Assembly (NCBI GenBank): GCA_005883625.1
Contig: VBDU01000086.1
Location: forward strand, 1-55,483
Direction: 5' to 3'
Length of the DNA stretch: 55,483 nucleotides
Source: Chloroflexota bacterium
GTDB lineage: Bacteria; Chloroflexota; Limnocylindria; P2-11E
The translations under genes and the position numbers were made by a program. Positions 26,043-33,295 of this stretch are shown piece after piece (position 1 is the first letter of the stretch; each line of letters starts with the position of its first letter). The notes below the pieces were generated by a model that ran no database searches, was not told the origin of the DNA, and was given only the letters and a program-made list of their open reading frames with translations.

Positions 26043-27208
26043 CGCACGAAGCGCTCCGCTCCACCGTCGCCGACGTCGACCTGGACGCGATCGCCGCCAA
26101 CGTTCGCGCGTTGCGGGACCGCGCCAGGGCGGACGTCATCGCCGTCGTGAAGGCGGACGCGTACGGACACGGCGCCGAGGCCGTGGCGGAAGCGTGCTTC
26201 GAGGCCGGCGCGGTCATGCTCGCGGTCGCCACCGTCGAGGAGGCGGTCGCGCTGCGCGAGGCCGGCATCGCCGGTCCGGTCCTCGTCATGTCGGGCGCGA
26301 CGGAACCGGCCGAGGTCGCCCGCGCGGTCGCGGACGATCTCGTCCTCACGGTCTGGGACGAGTCGCGCGCACGGGCGGTGAGCGAGGCCGCCACGGCGCT
26401 GCGCAAGCGCGCGTCGGTCCACTTCAAGGTGGACACGGGCCTCACGCGGCTCGGCGCTCCGGTCGGCGAAGCGCCAGACCGCTACCGGCGGATCCGGGCG
26501 CTTCCCGGTCTGGACGTCGATGGCATCTACACGCACTTCGCGCGCGCCGACGAGGCCGACGTGACGAGCGACCGCGAGCAGCTCGCGCTCTTCCAGCAGG
26601 TCCTCTCGGCGATCGGCGAGCCGCCCCGCCTGGTCCACGCGGCCGCGAGCGGCGGCGTCGCCGGGCTCGGCCCGGTCGATCGGATGACCGCGATCCGGCC
26701 GGGGATCGCGGTCTACGGCATACCCAACGCGGCGGAGCGTGCCGCTGCTCTCGCGCTCCAGCCGGCGCTCTCCTGGCGGTCGCGGATCCTGCGCGTCGCG
26801 CGCGTGCCGAAAGGCACCGGCGTGTCCTACGGCCACGAATACCGCCTCGCCCGCGAGGGCGTGATCGCGACCGTGCCCGTCGGTTACGGCGACGGACTGC
26901 CACGGATCGCCGCGAAGCGCGGCGGGCTTCTCGTGCGCGGCCAGCGGATCCCTTTCGCGGGCCGCATCGCGATGGACCTCGTGATGCTCGACGTGACCGA
27001 CGTCGCGGGCGTGCGGGAGGGGGACGAGGTCGTGATCATTGGCGAGCAGGCCGGCGCGCGCCAGTCGGCCGACGATCTCGCCGCGGCCTGCGGGACGATC
27101 GCCTACGAGGTGGTCACCGCGATCCGCCGCCGCGTTCCGCGCCGCTACTTCCGCGGAGGCCGGCTCGTCGCGACGCGGACGCTCCTCGAGGGGTATCGCG
27201 CGCGATGA
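26039..27208 (+). CDS. alr: Alanine racemase
   Basis: PLP enzyme making D-alanine for peptidoglycan. VADVDLDAIAANVRALRDR leads into the PLP-lysine motif VVKADAYGHGA. HFKVDTGLTRLG, IYTHFARADE and GTGVSYGHEYRL follow, and the C-terminal domain has GRIAMDLVMLDVTD. 389 residues, full length. ATGA overlap with nnrD and, at its end, with the next gene. Confidence 0.95.
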   Translation: MTHEALRSTVADVDLDAIAANVRALRDRARADVIAVVKADAYGHGAEAVAEACFEAGAVMLAVATVEEAVALREAGIAGPVLVMSGATEPAEVARAVADDLVLTVWDESRARAVSEAATALRKRASVHFKVDTGLTRLGAPVGEAPDRYRRIRALPGLDVDGIYTHFARADEADVTSDREQLALFQQVLSAIGEPPRLVHAAASGGVAGLGPVDRMTAIRPGIAVYGIPNAAERAAALALQPALSWRSRILRVARVPKGTGVSYGHEYRLAREGVIATVPVGYGDGLPRIAAKRGGLLVRGQRIPFAGRIAMDLVMLDVTDVAGVREGDEVVIIGEQAGARQSADDLAAACGTIAYEVVTAIRRRVPRRYFRGGRLVATRTLLEGYRAR

Positions 27209-29133
27209 CGCGCAGCGCGCTCCTTGCCGGGATGGCCCTCGTCATCGGCGCGTGCATCCCGCCGCAGGCGGAGCCCGCGGCGACCACGCCCGCCGCCAGC
27301 GCGACGCCGGCCCTGACATCGCTGCCGCCCGCCGCGACGACGCTCGACATGAGCGCCACGCTCCTCGCGAAGCCCCTGCCGTACGCCGACGGGTTCGTCC
27401 TCACGCGGACGGTCCGCGGTCGCGACGGCGTCCCTGCGAAGGGCTTCGAGCCGGTCCGTACGGCGCCGCCCGTCGAGGGGGTGGGCGCGGCGCACGAGTT
27501 CTGGACCTACGACTTCGCAGCGAAGAAGAACGTGAAGACCACGGCGATGCTCCGGCTCGTGACCGACCACGCGAAGTGGTGGGTCGCGACCGACGCGACG
27601 CTCGATCTCGGCGCGCTCGGGGGTACGGCGAGCGAGTTCGAGGCGAAGATCTACCCGACCGATCGGCGCCTGTACGGCGAGGAATGGTCCCCGGGCATCG
27701 ACGGCGACCCGCGGATCAACCTCGTCTTCGCCCGGCTTCCCGGCTCCGCGGCGGGCTACTTCAGCGGCTCCGACGAGGAGCCGGCCTGGGTGAACGAGTT
27801 CTCGGCCGAACGCGAGATGATCTACGTAAACTCCCTCGCCGCGCGGCCCGGCACGAGCTACCTGTCGTCGGTCATCGCGCACGAGTTCTGCCACATGATC
27901 CAGTTCAACACCCGGCGACGGTCGGCGGTCTGGTTCAACGAAGGCCAGGCCCAGCTCTGCGAGCAGGCGAATGGCTTCCCGGTGAATCACGCGCAGGTCT
28001 TTCTCCACGTGCCGGACACGCAGCTCAACGACTGGTCGGATCTCGAGGCCTCGCAGGCGCACTACGGCCTGAGCTATCTGTTCCTCGAGTTCCTGCGACA
28101 GCAGGCCGGCGGCGACGAGCTCATCCGTGCGTTCATGGCCAAGGGCATCGACACGCCGGCGGACATGGACGCCGTGCTGCGGCAGCGCGGCCAGCCCCCG
28201 CTCGAGGAGCTCTTCGGCGATTTCGTCGCGGCGAACGCGTTCATCGGCCAAACGCCCGAGCGGCGCTTCTCCTACCCGGAACGCACGACCGCGCGTCAGC
28301 CCGCGGGTCCGACGGAGCAGGACCGCGTCTCCGTCGGCGGCTCGGTGCGGCCGTCGGTCCATCCCTACGCGGCCCGCTACGTCGAGCTCCCACGTGCCGC
28401 GCAGCGCGTGACGTTCGAGGGACCGACCTCCGTTCGTTTGATCGCCACCGACCCGCATTCGGGAAGAGCGTTCTGGTGGTCGGACAAAGGCGACGGCATG
28501 GATGCGACACTCACGCGGACGGTCGACCTGCGCGCGGGGACGGCCGCGACGCTGACCTTCTGGAGCTGGTATGAGATCGAGGCCGACTACGACTACGGCT
28601 ACGTCGAGGTGTCGACCGACGGCGGGGCGCGCTGGAAGCCGCTCCCCACGGACTCGTCCACGACGACGGACCCGAACGGTCAGAACCTGGGCAACGGGAT
28701 CACCGGTGTGTCCGGCCGAGGGTCGAGTCCGCAGTGGGTACGTCTCAGCGCGGACCTGGCGCCGTACGCCGGGAAGGAGATCCTCCTGCGGTTCCAGTAC
28801 GTGACCGATGGCAACCTCAACCTCGGCGGCTGGGCTATCGACGACCTCGAGATCAGCGGCGGCGTCCTCAACGACGACGCCGAGACCGACGGCGGCTGGA
28901 CGGCCGAGGGGTTCGTCCGCTCGACCAACGTCGTCGGCGAGCGCTACCTCGTACAGGTGCTGCGCTTCGGTGACCGGCCGACCGTGGAGCGCCACATCGT
29001 GGAGAACGGCGCGCTCACCCTCGACCTCGACACCTCCGGCGACCGCCGGCCGCCGCTCGTCGCGGTCACTCCCTTCGCGGTGCGCACGACCGTCCCGGTG
29101 TCCTTCACGGTCGGGTCGGAAGCGCGTCCGTGA
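27205..29133 (+). CDS. Secreted zinc-metallopeptidase lipoprotein, M6 / immune-inhibitor-A-like
   Basis: 642 residues. Lipoprotein signal with lipobox VIGAC at residues 13-17, then a Thr/Ala/Pro linker. The catalytic motif HEFCH (HExxH) is in SSVIAHEFCHMIQFN near residue 225, followed by VWFNEGQAQLCEQ, which supplies the downstream Glu region. The C-terminal third has the immune-inhibitor-A jelly-roll pattern (LTFWSWYEIEADYDYGYVEV, GGWAIDDLEISGG). Probably exported and anchored. ATG 27205 overlaps the alr stop; the stop overlaps galU. Substrate unknown; the zinc site is seen, activity inferred. Confidence 0.85.
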   Translation: MTRSALLAGMALVIGACIPPQAEPAATTPAASATPALTSLPPAATTLDMSATLLAKPLPYADGFVLTRTVRGRDGVPAKGFEPVRTAPPVEGVGAAHEFWTYDFAAKKNVKTTAMLRLVTDHAKWWVATDATLDLGALGGTASEFEAKIYPTDRRLYGEEWSPGIDGDPRINLVFARLPGSAAGYFSGSDEEPAWVNEFSAEREMIYVNSLAARPGTSYLSSVIAHEFCHMIQFNTRRRSAVWFNEGQAQLCEQANGFPVNHAQVFLHVPDTQLNDWSDLEASQAHYGLSYLFLEFLRQQAGGDELIRAFMAKGIDTPADMDAVLRQRGQPPLEELFGDFVAANAFIGQTPERRFSYPERTTARQPAGPTEQDRVSVGGSVRPSVHPYAARYVELPRAAQRVTFEGPTSVRLIATDPHSGRAFWWSDKGDGMDATLTRTVDLRAGTAATLTFWSWYEIEADYDYGYVEVSTDGGARWKPLPTDSSTTTDPNGQNLGNGITGVSGRGSSPQWVRLSADLAPYAGKEILLRFQYVTDGNLNLGGWAIDDLEISGGVLNDDAETDGGWTAEGFVRSTNVVGERYLVQVLRFGDRPTVERHIVENGALTLDLDTSGDRRPPLVAVTPFAVRTTVPVSFTVGSEARP

Positions 29134-30041
29134 CGGGGGCGCAGGACGGGCTCAAACCCGTCCGTTACGGCGTCATCCCGGCCGGCGGGCTCGGCACGCG
29201 CTTCCTGCCCATCAGCCGCACCGTGCCAAAGGAGCTCCTCCCGATCATCGACACGCCCATCATCGAGATGATCGTGAGCGAGATGGCGGCTTCGGGGATC
29301 GCTCGCGTCGTCGTCGTGATCGCGCCTGGAAAGGAGGCCCTCGACGCGTACTTCCGCCGCAACGAACGCCTCGAACGGCGCCTCGCGGTGGAGTTCCGAC
29401 AGAAGGAGATCGAGCTCCTGAAGCGCCCCGAGAAGCTCGCCGCGGTGCGGACGGTGGTCCAGGAGGAAGCGAAGGGGAACGGGCACGCCGTCCTGCAGGC
29501 CAGGCCGCTCGTGGGCGACGAGCCCTTCGCGATGCTCTGGGGGGACGACATCGTCCTCGGCGCCGGGCCGGCGCTCGCGCAGCTCATCGAGGCCCGGGAC
29601 CGGCTGGGCGGCGGCAGCGTCGTCGGCTGCGTCCGAGTCCCGAAGGCACAGGCCTCGGCCTACGGCGTCGTCGCGGGCACGCCGGTCGACGAGCGGACCC
29701 TCCGCGTGCTCGCGATCGTCGAGAAGCCCAAGCCGGAGGATGCTCCGAGCGATCTCGCGGCCGTGCACGGGTATGTCCTGGAGCCTGAGATCTTCGACGT
29801 CCTCGCCGAGCTCAAGCCCGGCCGCGGCGGCGAGATCTGGCTCACCGACGCCGTCAGCGAGCTCGCCCGGAGCGGCTCGCCCGTCTGGGCGGTCGAGCTC
29901 GAGGGCCTGCGCTACGACGCCGGCGACAAGCTCGGCTACGTGAAGGCCTTCATCGACGCCGCCCTGGGACGCGCCGACATCGGGCCCGCAATGCGGGCCC
30001 ATTTGAAGGAGCTGGGCTGGCGCCCTCCACCCGAGCGCTGA
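29130..30041 (+). CDS. galU: UTP-glucose-1-phosphate uridylyltransferase
   Basis: Makes UDP-glucose. GGLGTRFLPISRTVPKELLP is the nucleotidyltransferase P-loop region with the usual lysine. GHAVLQARPLVGDEPFAMLW, IVEKPKPEDAPSDLA and GEIWLTDAVSELAR follow. 303 residues. GTG overlaps the peptidase stop. It shares family features with glucose-1-phosphate thymidylyltransferases, but the length and FLPISRTVPKELLP favour GalU. Confidence 0.92.
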   Translation: MTGAQDGLKPVRYGVIPAGGLGTRFLPISRTVPKELLPIIDTPIIEMIVSEMAASGIARVVVVIAPGKEALDAYFRRNERLERRLAVEFRQKEIELLKRPEKLAAVRTVVQEEAKGNGHAVLQARPLVGDEPFAMLWGDDIVLGAGPALAQLIEARDRLGGGSVVGCVRVPKAQASAYGVVAGTPVDERTLRVLAIVEKPKPEDAPSDLAAVHGYVLEPEIFDVLAELKPGRGGEIWLTDAVSELARSGSPVWAVELEGLRYDAGDKLGYVKAFIDAALGRADIGPAMRAHLKELGWRPPPER

Positions 30042-30081
30042 CCGTACACCCCTAGGCCGCGCCCGCCTTGGGGCGCGCTGC

Positions 30082-30087
30082 TAGCAT
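30082..30087 (+). promoter_or_regulatory. Candidate -10 box before the G5/transglycosylase gene
   Basis: TAGCAT lies just after a 7-base inverted repeat (30058-30064 / 30071-30077, loop GCCTTG) that may close galU transcription, although no T-run follows. It implies a leader of roughly 65 bases. Confidence 0.35.
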
Positions 30088-30161
30088 GTGCGCCGTCCCT
30101 CTTTTCGTGCAGATGGCATCGCCATGCCGTCGGCGCGGAACGGGTGGGGAAGGGGAAACGG

Positions 30162-31085
30162 GTGAGGGAGCGTGTCGTCCGCGAGTCGTTGCGCGTGGCC
30201 GTCCTCGCGGTCGTTACCTGCGCCGCCGCGATGGTGACGTGGTGGCTCTCGGGCACCGGGAGCGCCGAGGATTCCGCCATCGTCACACGCGCGGCGACGG
30301 TGGCCCGCGGTGGGTCTCACGCCGGTGCCGCCTCGCAGGGCGCGCGGCATGAGATCGACGCCCGCTGGTCGCCGGTCGCGGGGATCCCCGTGACCGTGAT
30401 CGACGCCGGGCGGGCGGTGAGGCTTACGGCCGGGCCAGGGACCATCGCGCGCTTCCTGGGTGAGCTCGGCATCTCACTCGGCCCGCTCGACCGGATCGAC
30501 CGTGACCCGGGCACCGTCATCCGCGCCGGCGATGTCGTGCGCATCACCCGTGTCGGCGACCGGGAAGAGACCCTCCGCGAGCCGGTCGCGCACCAGATCC
30601 AATACGTGAGCGACCCGGACCTCGAGGCCGGCCGGCAAGTCGTGCTCGCGCGCGGGCTGGACGGCCTGGCCCTCGACACCTACGTCGTCCGTGTCGTGGA
30701 GGGTCGTGAGATCGGCCGAACGCTCGTCGCGAGGACCGAGGTCTACCCGCCGGTCACCGAGGTCGTCGCCGTCGGCGCGCGGCCGCGGCCGGCGCCCCGG
30801 GCACCCGCCGAGATCGACTCCGTCATCCGCGACGCGGCCGCCCGCTACGGCGCCGATGCGGAGCAGCTCCTGCCGGTCGCCTGGTGCGAGAGCCGCTACG
30901 ACCCGAGCGCGTACAACCCGACCCACGCCGACTCGGGGCTCTTCCAGTTCATCCCCACGACCTGGGCGGCGAACAGCGTCCGCGCGGGGTACGTCGGCGC
31001 GAGCCCCTTCGACCCGGTCGCGGCGGCGAACGTCGCCGCATGGATGTTCTCGCGCGGGAGCGCGAGCCTCTGGACCTGCAGGTGA
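30162..31085 (+). CDS. G5-domain cell-wall lytic transglycosylase (YabE/RpfB-like)
   Basis: 307 residues. An N-terminal membrane helix/signal (LRVAVLAVVTCAAAMVTWWL) is followed by one DUF348-type unit (VTVIDAGRAVRLTAGPGTIA) and a G5 domain (about residues 140-215). The C-terminal transglycosylase-like domain has the catalytic-Glu region AWCESRYDPSAYNP and GLFQFIPTTWAA. It probably cleaves peptidoglycan at the cell surface. GTG 30162 is preceded by AAGGGG; GTG 30144 is an alternative. Its place before rsmA and ispE mirrors the rpfB-ksgA-ispE (Actinobacteria) and yabE-ksgA (Bacillus) arrangements. Confidence 0.85.
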   Translation: MRERVVRESLRVAVLAVVTCAAAMVTWWLSGTGSAEDSAIVTRAATVARGGSHAGAASQGARHEIDARWSPVAGIPVTVIDAGRAVRLTAGPGTIARFLGELGISLGPLDRIDRDPGTVIRAGDVVRITRVGDREETLREPVAHQIQYVSDPDLEAGRQVVLARGLDGLALDTYVVRVVEGREIGRTLVARTEVYPPVTEVVAVGARPRPAPRAPAEIDSVIRDAAARYGADAEQLLPVAWCESRYDPSAYNPTHADSGLFQFIPTTWAANSVRAGYVGASPFDPVAAANVAAWMFSRGSASLWTCR

Positions 31086-31103
31086 GCGCCCGGCGGTAGC
31101 ACC

Positions 31104-31116
31104 TAGGCTCTCGCGC
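31104..31116 (+). promoter_or_regulatory. Leaderless-type -10 box for rsmA
   Basis: TAGGCT at 31104-31109 is followed by seven bases and then the ATG. This would place the transcription start at or next to the start codon. No Shine-Dalgarno is seen before this ATG. Confidence 0.45.
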
Positions 31117-32001
31117 ATGGACGTCGCCGATCCGCGTGCCCTCCGCGACGTCCTCCGCCGCCACGGCGTCCGCGCCGCGACCTCGCTCGGCCAGCGGTTC
31201 CTCGTGGATCGGGCGGTCCTGTCGGCGATCGTCGACGCCGCGGAGCTTTCGGCGGACGACGACGTCCTCGAGGTCGGTCCGGGGCCCGGCGCGCTCACGG
31301 CGGAGCTGGCCCGGCGCGCGCGCTCGGTCGTCGCGGTCGAGGTCGACGAGCGCATGGTCCGCGTGCTGGCCGACACGCTCGCGGGCCGGGACAACGTGCG
31401 CGTCGTGCGGGCCGACGCGCTGGCCACCGACCTCTACGCGCTCGGCGACCGTCCGCCAACGCGCGTCGTCGCGAACCTGCCCTACCAGATCACGACGCCG
31501 CTCCTCGAGCGCTTCCTCGCGGATCCTCGCCGGGCGCCGCTCCTCGTCGTGCTCCTCCAGCACGAGGTCGCCCGGCGCATCGTCGCGACGCCACGTGACG
31601 CGAAGGAACGCGGCTACCTTTCCGTGTTCGTCCAGTCGTTCGCCGAGCCGCGCCTGATCCGTCGAGTGCCTGCGCGAGCGTTCCGGCCGCCGCCACGCGT
31701 GGACTCCGCCGTGCTTTCGTTGCGCTCGCGGGAGCGACCCGCGTTCGCGCCCCTCGCGCAGGACGCCTTCTTGCGTCTGGTGAGCGACGCGTTCCGCCAT
31801 CGCCGCAAGCAGCTGCGGGGCGCGCTCGGGCACGAGGCCGGGATAGCGCGGGAGCGCGCGACGGAGGTGCTCTCCGAGGCGGGCATCGCGCCCGAGCGCC
31901 GGCCCGAGGAGCTGTCGCTCGAGGAGTGGATCCGGCTCGCGCGGGCGGTCGGACTGCCGACCGTCGGGGGGCCGGGGGGGCAGCGCCCCCCCGACAGATG
32001 A
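31117..32001 (+). CDS. rsmA: 16S rRNA (adenine1518/1519-N6)-dimethyltransferase
   Basis: KsgA family. SLGQRFLVDRAVLSAIVDAA at the N-terminus, the SAM-binding LEVGPGPGALTAELARRA, and the catalytic NLPYQITTPLLE motif are complete. 294 residues. The last dozen residues (GGPGGQRPPDR) are encoded by a G7/C7 hairpin repeat and lie outside the conserved fold. ATG 31117 gives the family start. Its stop overlaps the ispE ATG. Confidence 0.95.
   Translation: MDVADPRALRDVLRRHGVRAATSLGQRFLVDRAVLSAIVDAAELSADDDVLEVGPGPGALTAELARRARSVVAVEVDERMVRVLADTLAGRDNVRVVRADALATDLYALGDRPPTRVVANLPYQITTPLLERFLADPRRAPLLVVLLQHEVARRIVATPRDAKERGYLSVFVQSFAEPRLIRRVPARAFRPPPRVDSAVLSLRSRERPAFAPLAQDAFLRLVSDAFRHRRKQLRGALGHEAGIARERATEVLSEAGIAPERRPEELSLEEWIRLARAVGLPTVGGPGGQRPPDR
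31974..31992. repeat. GC-hairpin repeat in the rsmA 3' end
   Basis: GGGGGGG (31974-31980), loop CAGCG, CCCCCCC (31986-31992), overlapping the last codons of rsmA just before the ispE start. Confidence 0.75.
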
Positions 32002-32765
32002 GCCGCGCGACCGTGCTGGACGCGCCCGCGAAGCTCAACCTCACGCTCGAGGTGCTCGGTCGCCGGGGCGACGGCTATCACGAGATCGCGAGCGTCTTCG
32101 CCACGGTCGCTCTCTGCGATCGCGTCCGCGTGGCCCCGCATCGCAGGCTCGACGTGCGGATCGCGCCCGACGTCGGAGCACCGCCGGGTGACGATCTCGC
32201 CTCGCGCGCGGTGCGGGCGCTCGCCGAGCGCTGCGCCCGCGCGCCCACGGCGTACGTCCGGATCGCCAAGCGCATCCCCGTCGCGGCGGGTCTCGGCGGC
32301 GGCTCGAGCGACGCCGCCGCCGTGCTGCGCGGCCTCGCCCGCGCGTGGCGGCTCGATGCGGGCGTCGACCTCGCCGCGATCGGCGCAGGCCTGGGGTCGG
32401 ATGTGCCCTTCTTCATCGCGGGCGCGCCTTACGCGCACGTGCGCGGGCGCGGCGAGCGCGTCGATCCGCTTCGGCCACCGCCCCCCGGCATCTGGGTCGT
32501 GCTGGTGCGCGTTCCGGTGCGCGTGCGGACCGCTGACGTGTACGCGGCCCTTCGTTCGGACGAGCGCGGACGCGGCGAGCGGACCGCCGCGCTGGTCGGC
32601 GCGTTCCAGCGGAGCGCGCTGACGCCCGCGACGATCCGCGAACATCTTGGTAACGATCTCGCCGCAGCCGCCGAGCGTGTCGCGCCCGCGATCCGCACTC
32701 TCGCCCGGCGGCTGCGGCGGAAAGAGCTGCGCGCGCGGCCGTACGCGCTCGGAGTCACGCCCTGA
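31998..32765 (+). CDS. ispE: 4-diphosphocytidyl-2-C-methyl-D-erythritol kinase, C-terminally short
   Basis: MEP-pathway GHMP kinase. DAPAKLNLTLEVLGRRGDGYH, the ATP-loop PVAAGLGGGSSDAAAVLRGL and GSDVPFFIAG are present. The protein ends after the NDLAAAAERVAPAIRTLAR helix at 255 residues. The final GHMP motif (the Gly-Ser-Gly strand-loop of the last ~40 residues) is missing, and I do not find it in the other two frames downstream. Either a real truncation or a deletion; activity is uncertain. ATGA overlap with rsmA. Confidence 0.85.
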   Translation: MSRATVLDAPAKLNLTLEVLGRRGDGYHEIASVFATVALCDRVRVAPHRRLDVRIAPDVGAPPGDDLASRAVRALAERCARAPTAYVRIAKRIPVAAGLGGGSSDAAAVLRGLARAWRLDAGVDLAAIGAGLGSDVPFFIAGAPYAHVRGRGERVDPLRPPPPGIWVVLVRVPVRVRTADVYAALRSDERGRGERTAALVGAFQRSALTPATIREHLGNDLAAAAERVAPAIRTLARRLRRKELRARPYALGVTP

Positions 32766-32794
32766 CCGGGGCGAGCGACCGAGGGCTGTCCCCC

Positions 32795-32806
32795 TAAATT
32801 TTCATC
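32795..32806 (+). promoter_or_regulatory. Leaderless-type -10 box for the LEA gene
   Basis: TAAATT (32795-32800) lies six bases before GTG 32807, inside an unusually A/T-rich patch for this genome. There is no Shine-Dalgarno. Confidence 0.5.
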
Positions 32807-33142
32807 GTGGATTCGAGAGGCGAGCTCACGGTCCGTCAGGCCGGACAGCGCGGGGGGACTTCGACCGCGGGAAAGCACGGGCTGTCCTTCTATCGCGAGA
32901 TCGGTCGCCGCGGCGGTCAGGCGCGGAAGGGTCAGCTCGGCACCGAGGGGTACGCGCGGCTGGGGCGCAAGGGCGGAGAGGCGCGCAAGACGCAGCTCGG
33001 CTCGAAGGGTTACGCGGAGCTCGGTCGTCGCGGCGGCGAGGCGCGCAAGTCTCAGCTCGGAAGCGAGGGCTACGCGCAGCTCGGACGCAAAGGCGGTCGT
33101 CGTGTGGCCGAGCTCATCAAGCGCGGCAAGCAGCCAGAGTAG
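32807..33142 (+). CDS. Group-1 LEA (Em/GsiB-like) hydrophilin, 20-residue repeats
   Basis: 111 residues, extremely hydrophilic, Gly/Arg/Lys-rich. Residues 16-95 are four consecutive 20-residue units. Unit 1 ([20 protein letters not shown]) resembles the Bacillus GsiB repeat. Units 2-4 (such as [20 protein letters not shown]) resemble the plant Em/LEA group-1 repeat. Such proteins are intrinsically disordered and protect against desiccation or osmotic stress. There is no signal peptide or cysteine. It stands alone between ispE and tRNA-Gln with its own promoter, as expected for a stress-induced gene. Function is inferred from the repeats. Confidence 0.85.
   Translation: MDSRGELTVRQAGQRGGTSTAGKHGLSFYREIGRRGGQARKGQLGTEGYARLGRKGGEARKTQLGSKGYAELGRRGGEARKSQLGSEGYAQLGRKGGRRVAELIKRGKQPE
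32852..33091 (+). repeat. Four 60-base tandem coding repeats in the LEA gene
   Basis: Units start at 32852, 32912, 32972 and 33032. The last three share phrases such as GGCGAGGCGCGCAAG and CAGCTCGG; the first is diverged. Copy number may vary between strains by slippage or recombination. Confidence 0.85.
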
Positions 33143-33158
33143 GACTCTCCCGCCGCCC

Positions 33159-33164
33159 TAACAT
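33159..33164 (+). promoter_or_regulatory. Candidate -10 box for tRNA-Gln
   Basis: TAACAT about 47 bases before the mature tRNA 5' end. The leader between them contains a G5/C5 hairpin repeat (33189-33203). Confidence 0.35.
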
Positions 33165-33179
33165 GGAGCCGTGCCCGTT

Positions 33180-33203
33180 GGGGGTCTCGGGGGCGAAGCC
33201 CCC
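33180..33203. repeat. GC-hairpin repeat upstream of tRNA-Gln
   Basis: GGGGG (33189-33193), loop CGAAG, CCCCC (33199-33203), preceded by GGGGGTCTC. This is the reverse-orientation layout of the 39173 copy (GAGA plus C-run). Confidence 0.7.
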
Positions 33204-33210
33204 GGATCTG

Positions 33211-33281
33211 TGGGGCGTGGCCAAGTGGTAAGGCGGCGGACTTTGGATCCGCTATCCCAGGTTCGAATCCTGGCGCCCCAG
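33211..33281 (+). tRNA. tRNA-Gln(UUG)
   Basis: A full cloverleaf can be drawn. The acceptor stem TGGGGCG pairs with CGCCCCA (33274-33280), the D-arm stem is GCC/GGC, the anticodon stem is GCGGA/TCCGC, and the loop CTTTGGA has anticodon TTG at 33243-33245. The T-arm is CCAGG-TTCGAAT-CCTGG. The discriminator is G at 33281 and CCA is not encoded. It reads CAA (and CAG by wobble). It lies 14 bases before glmU on the same strand. Confidence 0.95.
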
Positions 33282-33295
33282 CCCGAACGCATCTC

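Noticed and set aside
32852..33091. Four regularly spaced 60-base repeats as a CRISPR-like array
   Set aside because: The repeats are contiguous, have no unique spacers, and encode in-frame 20-residue protein units. No cas genes are present.
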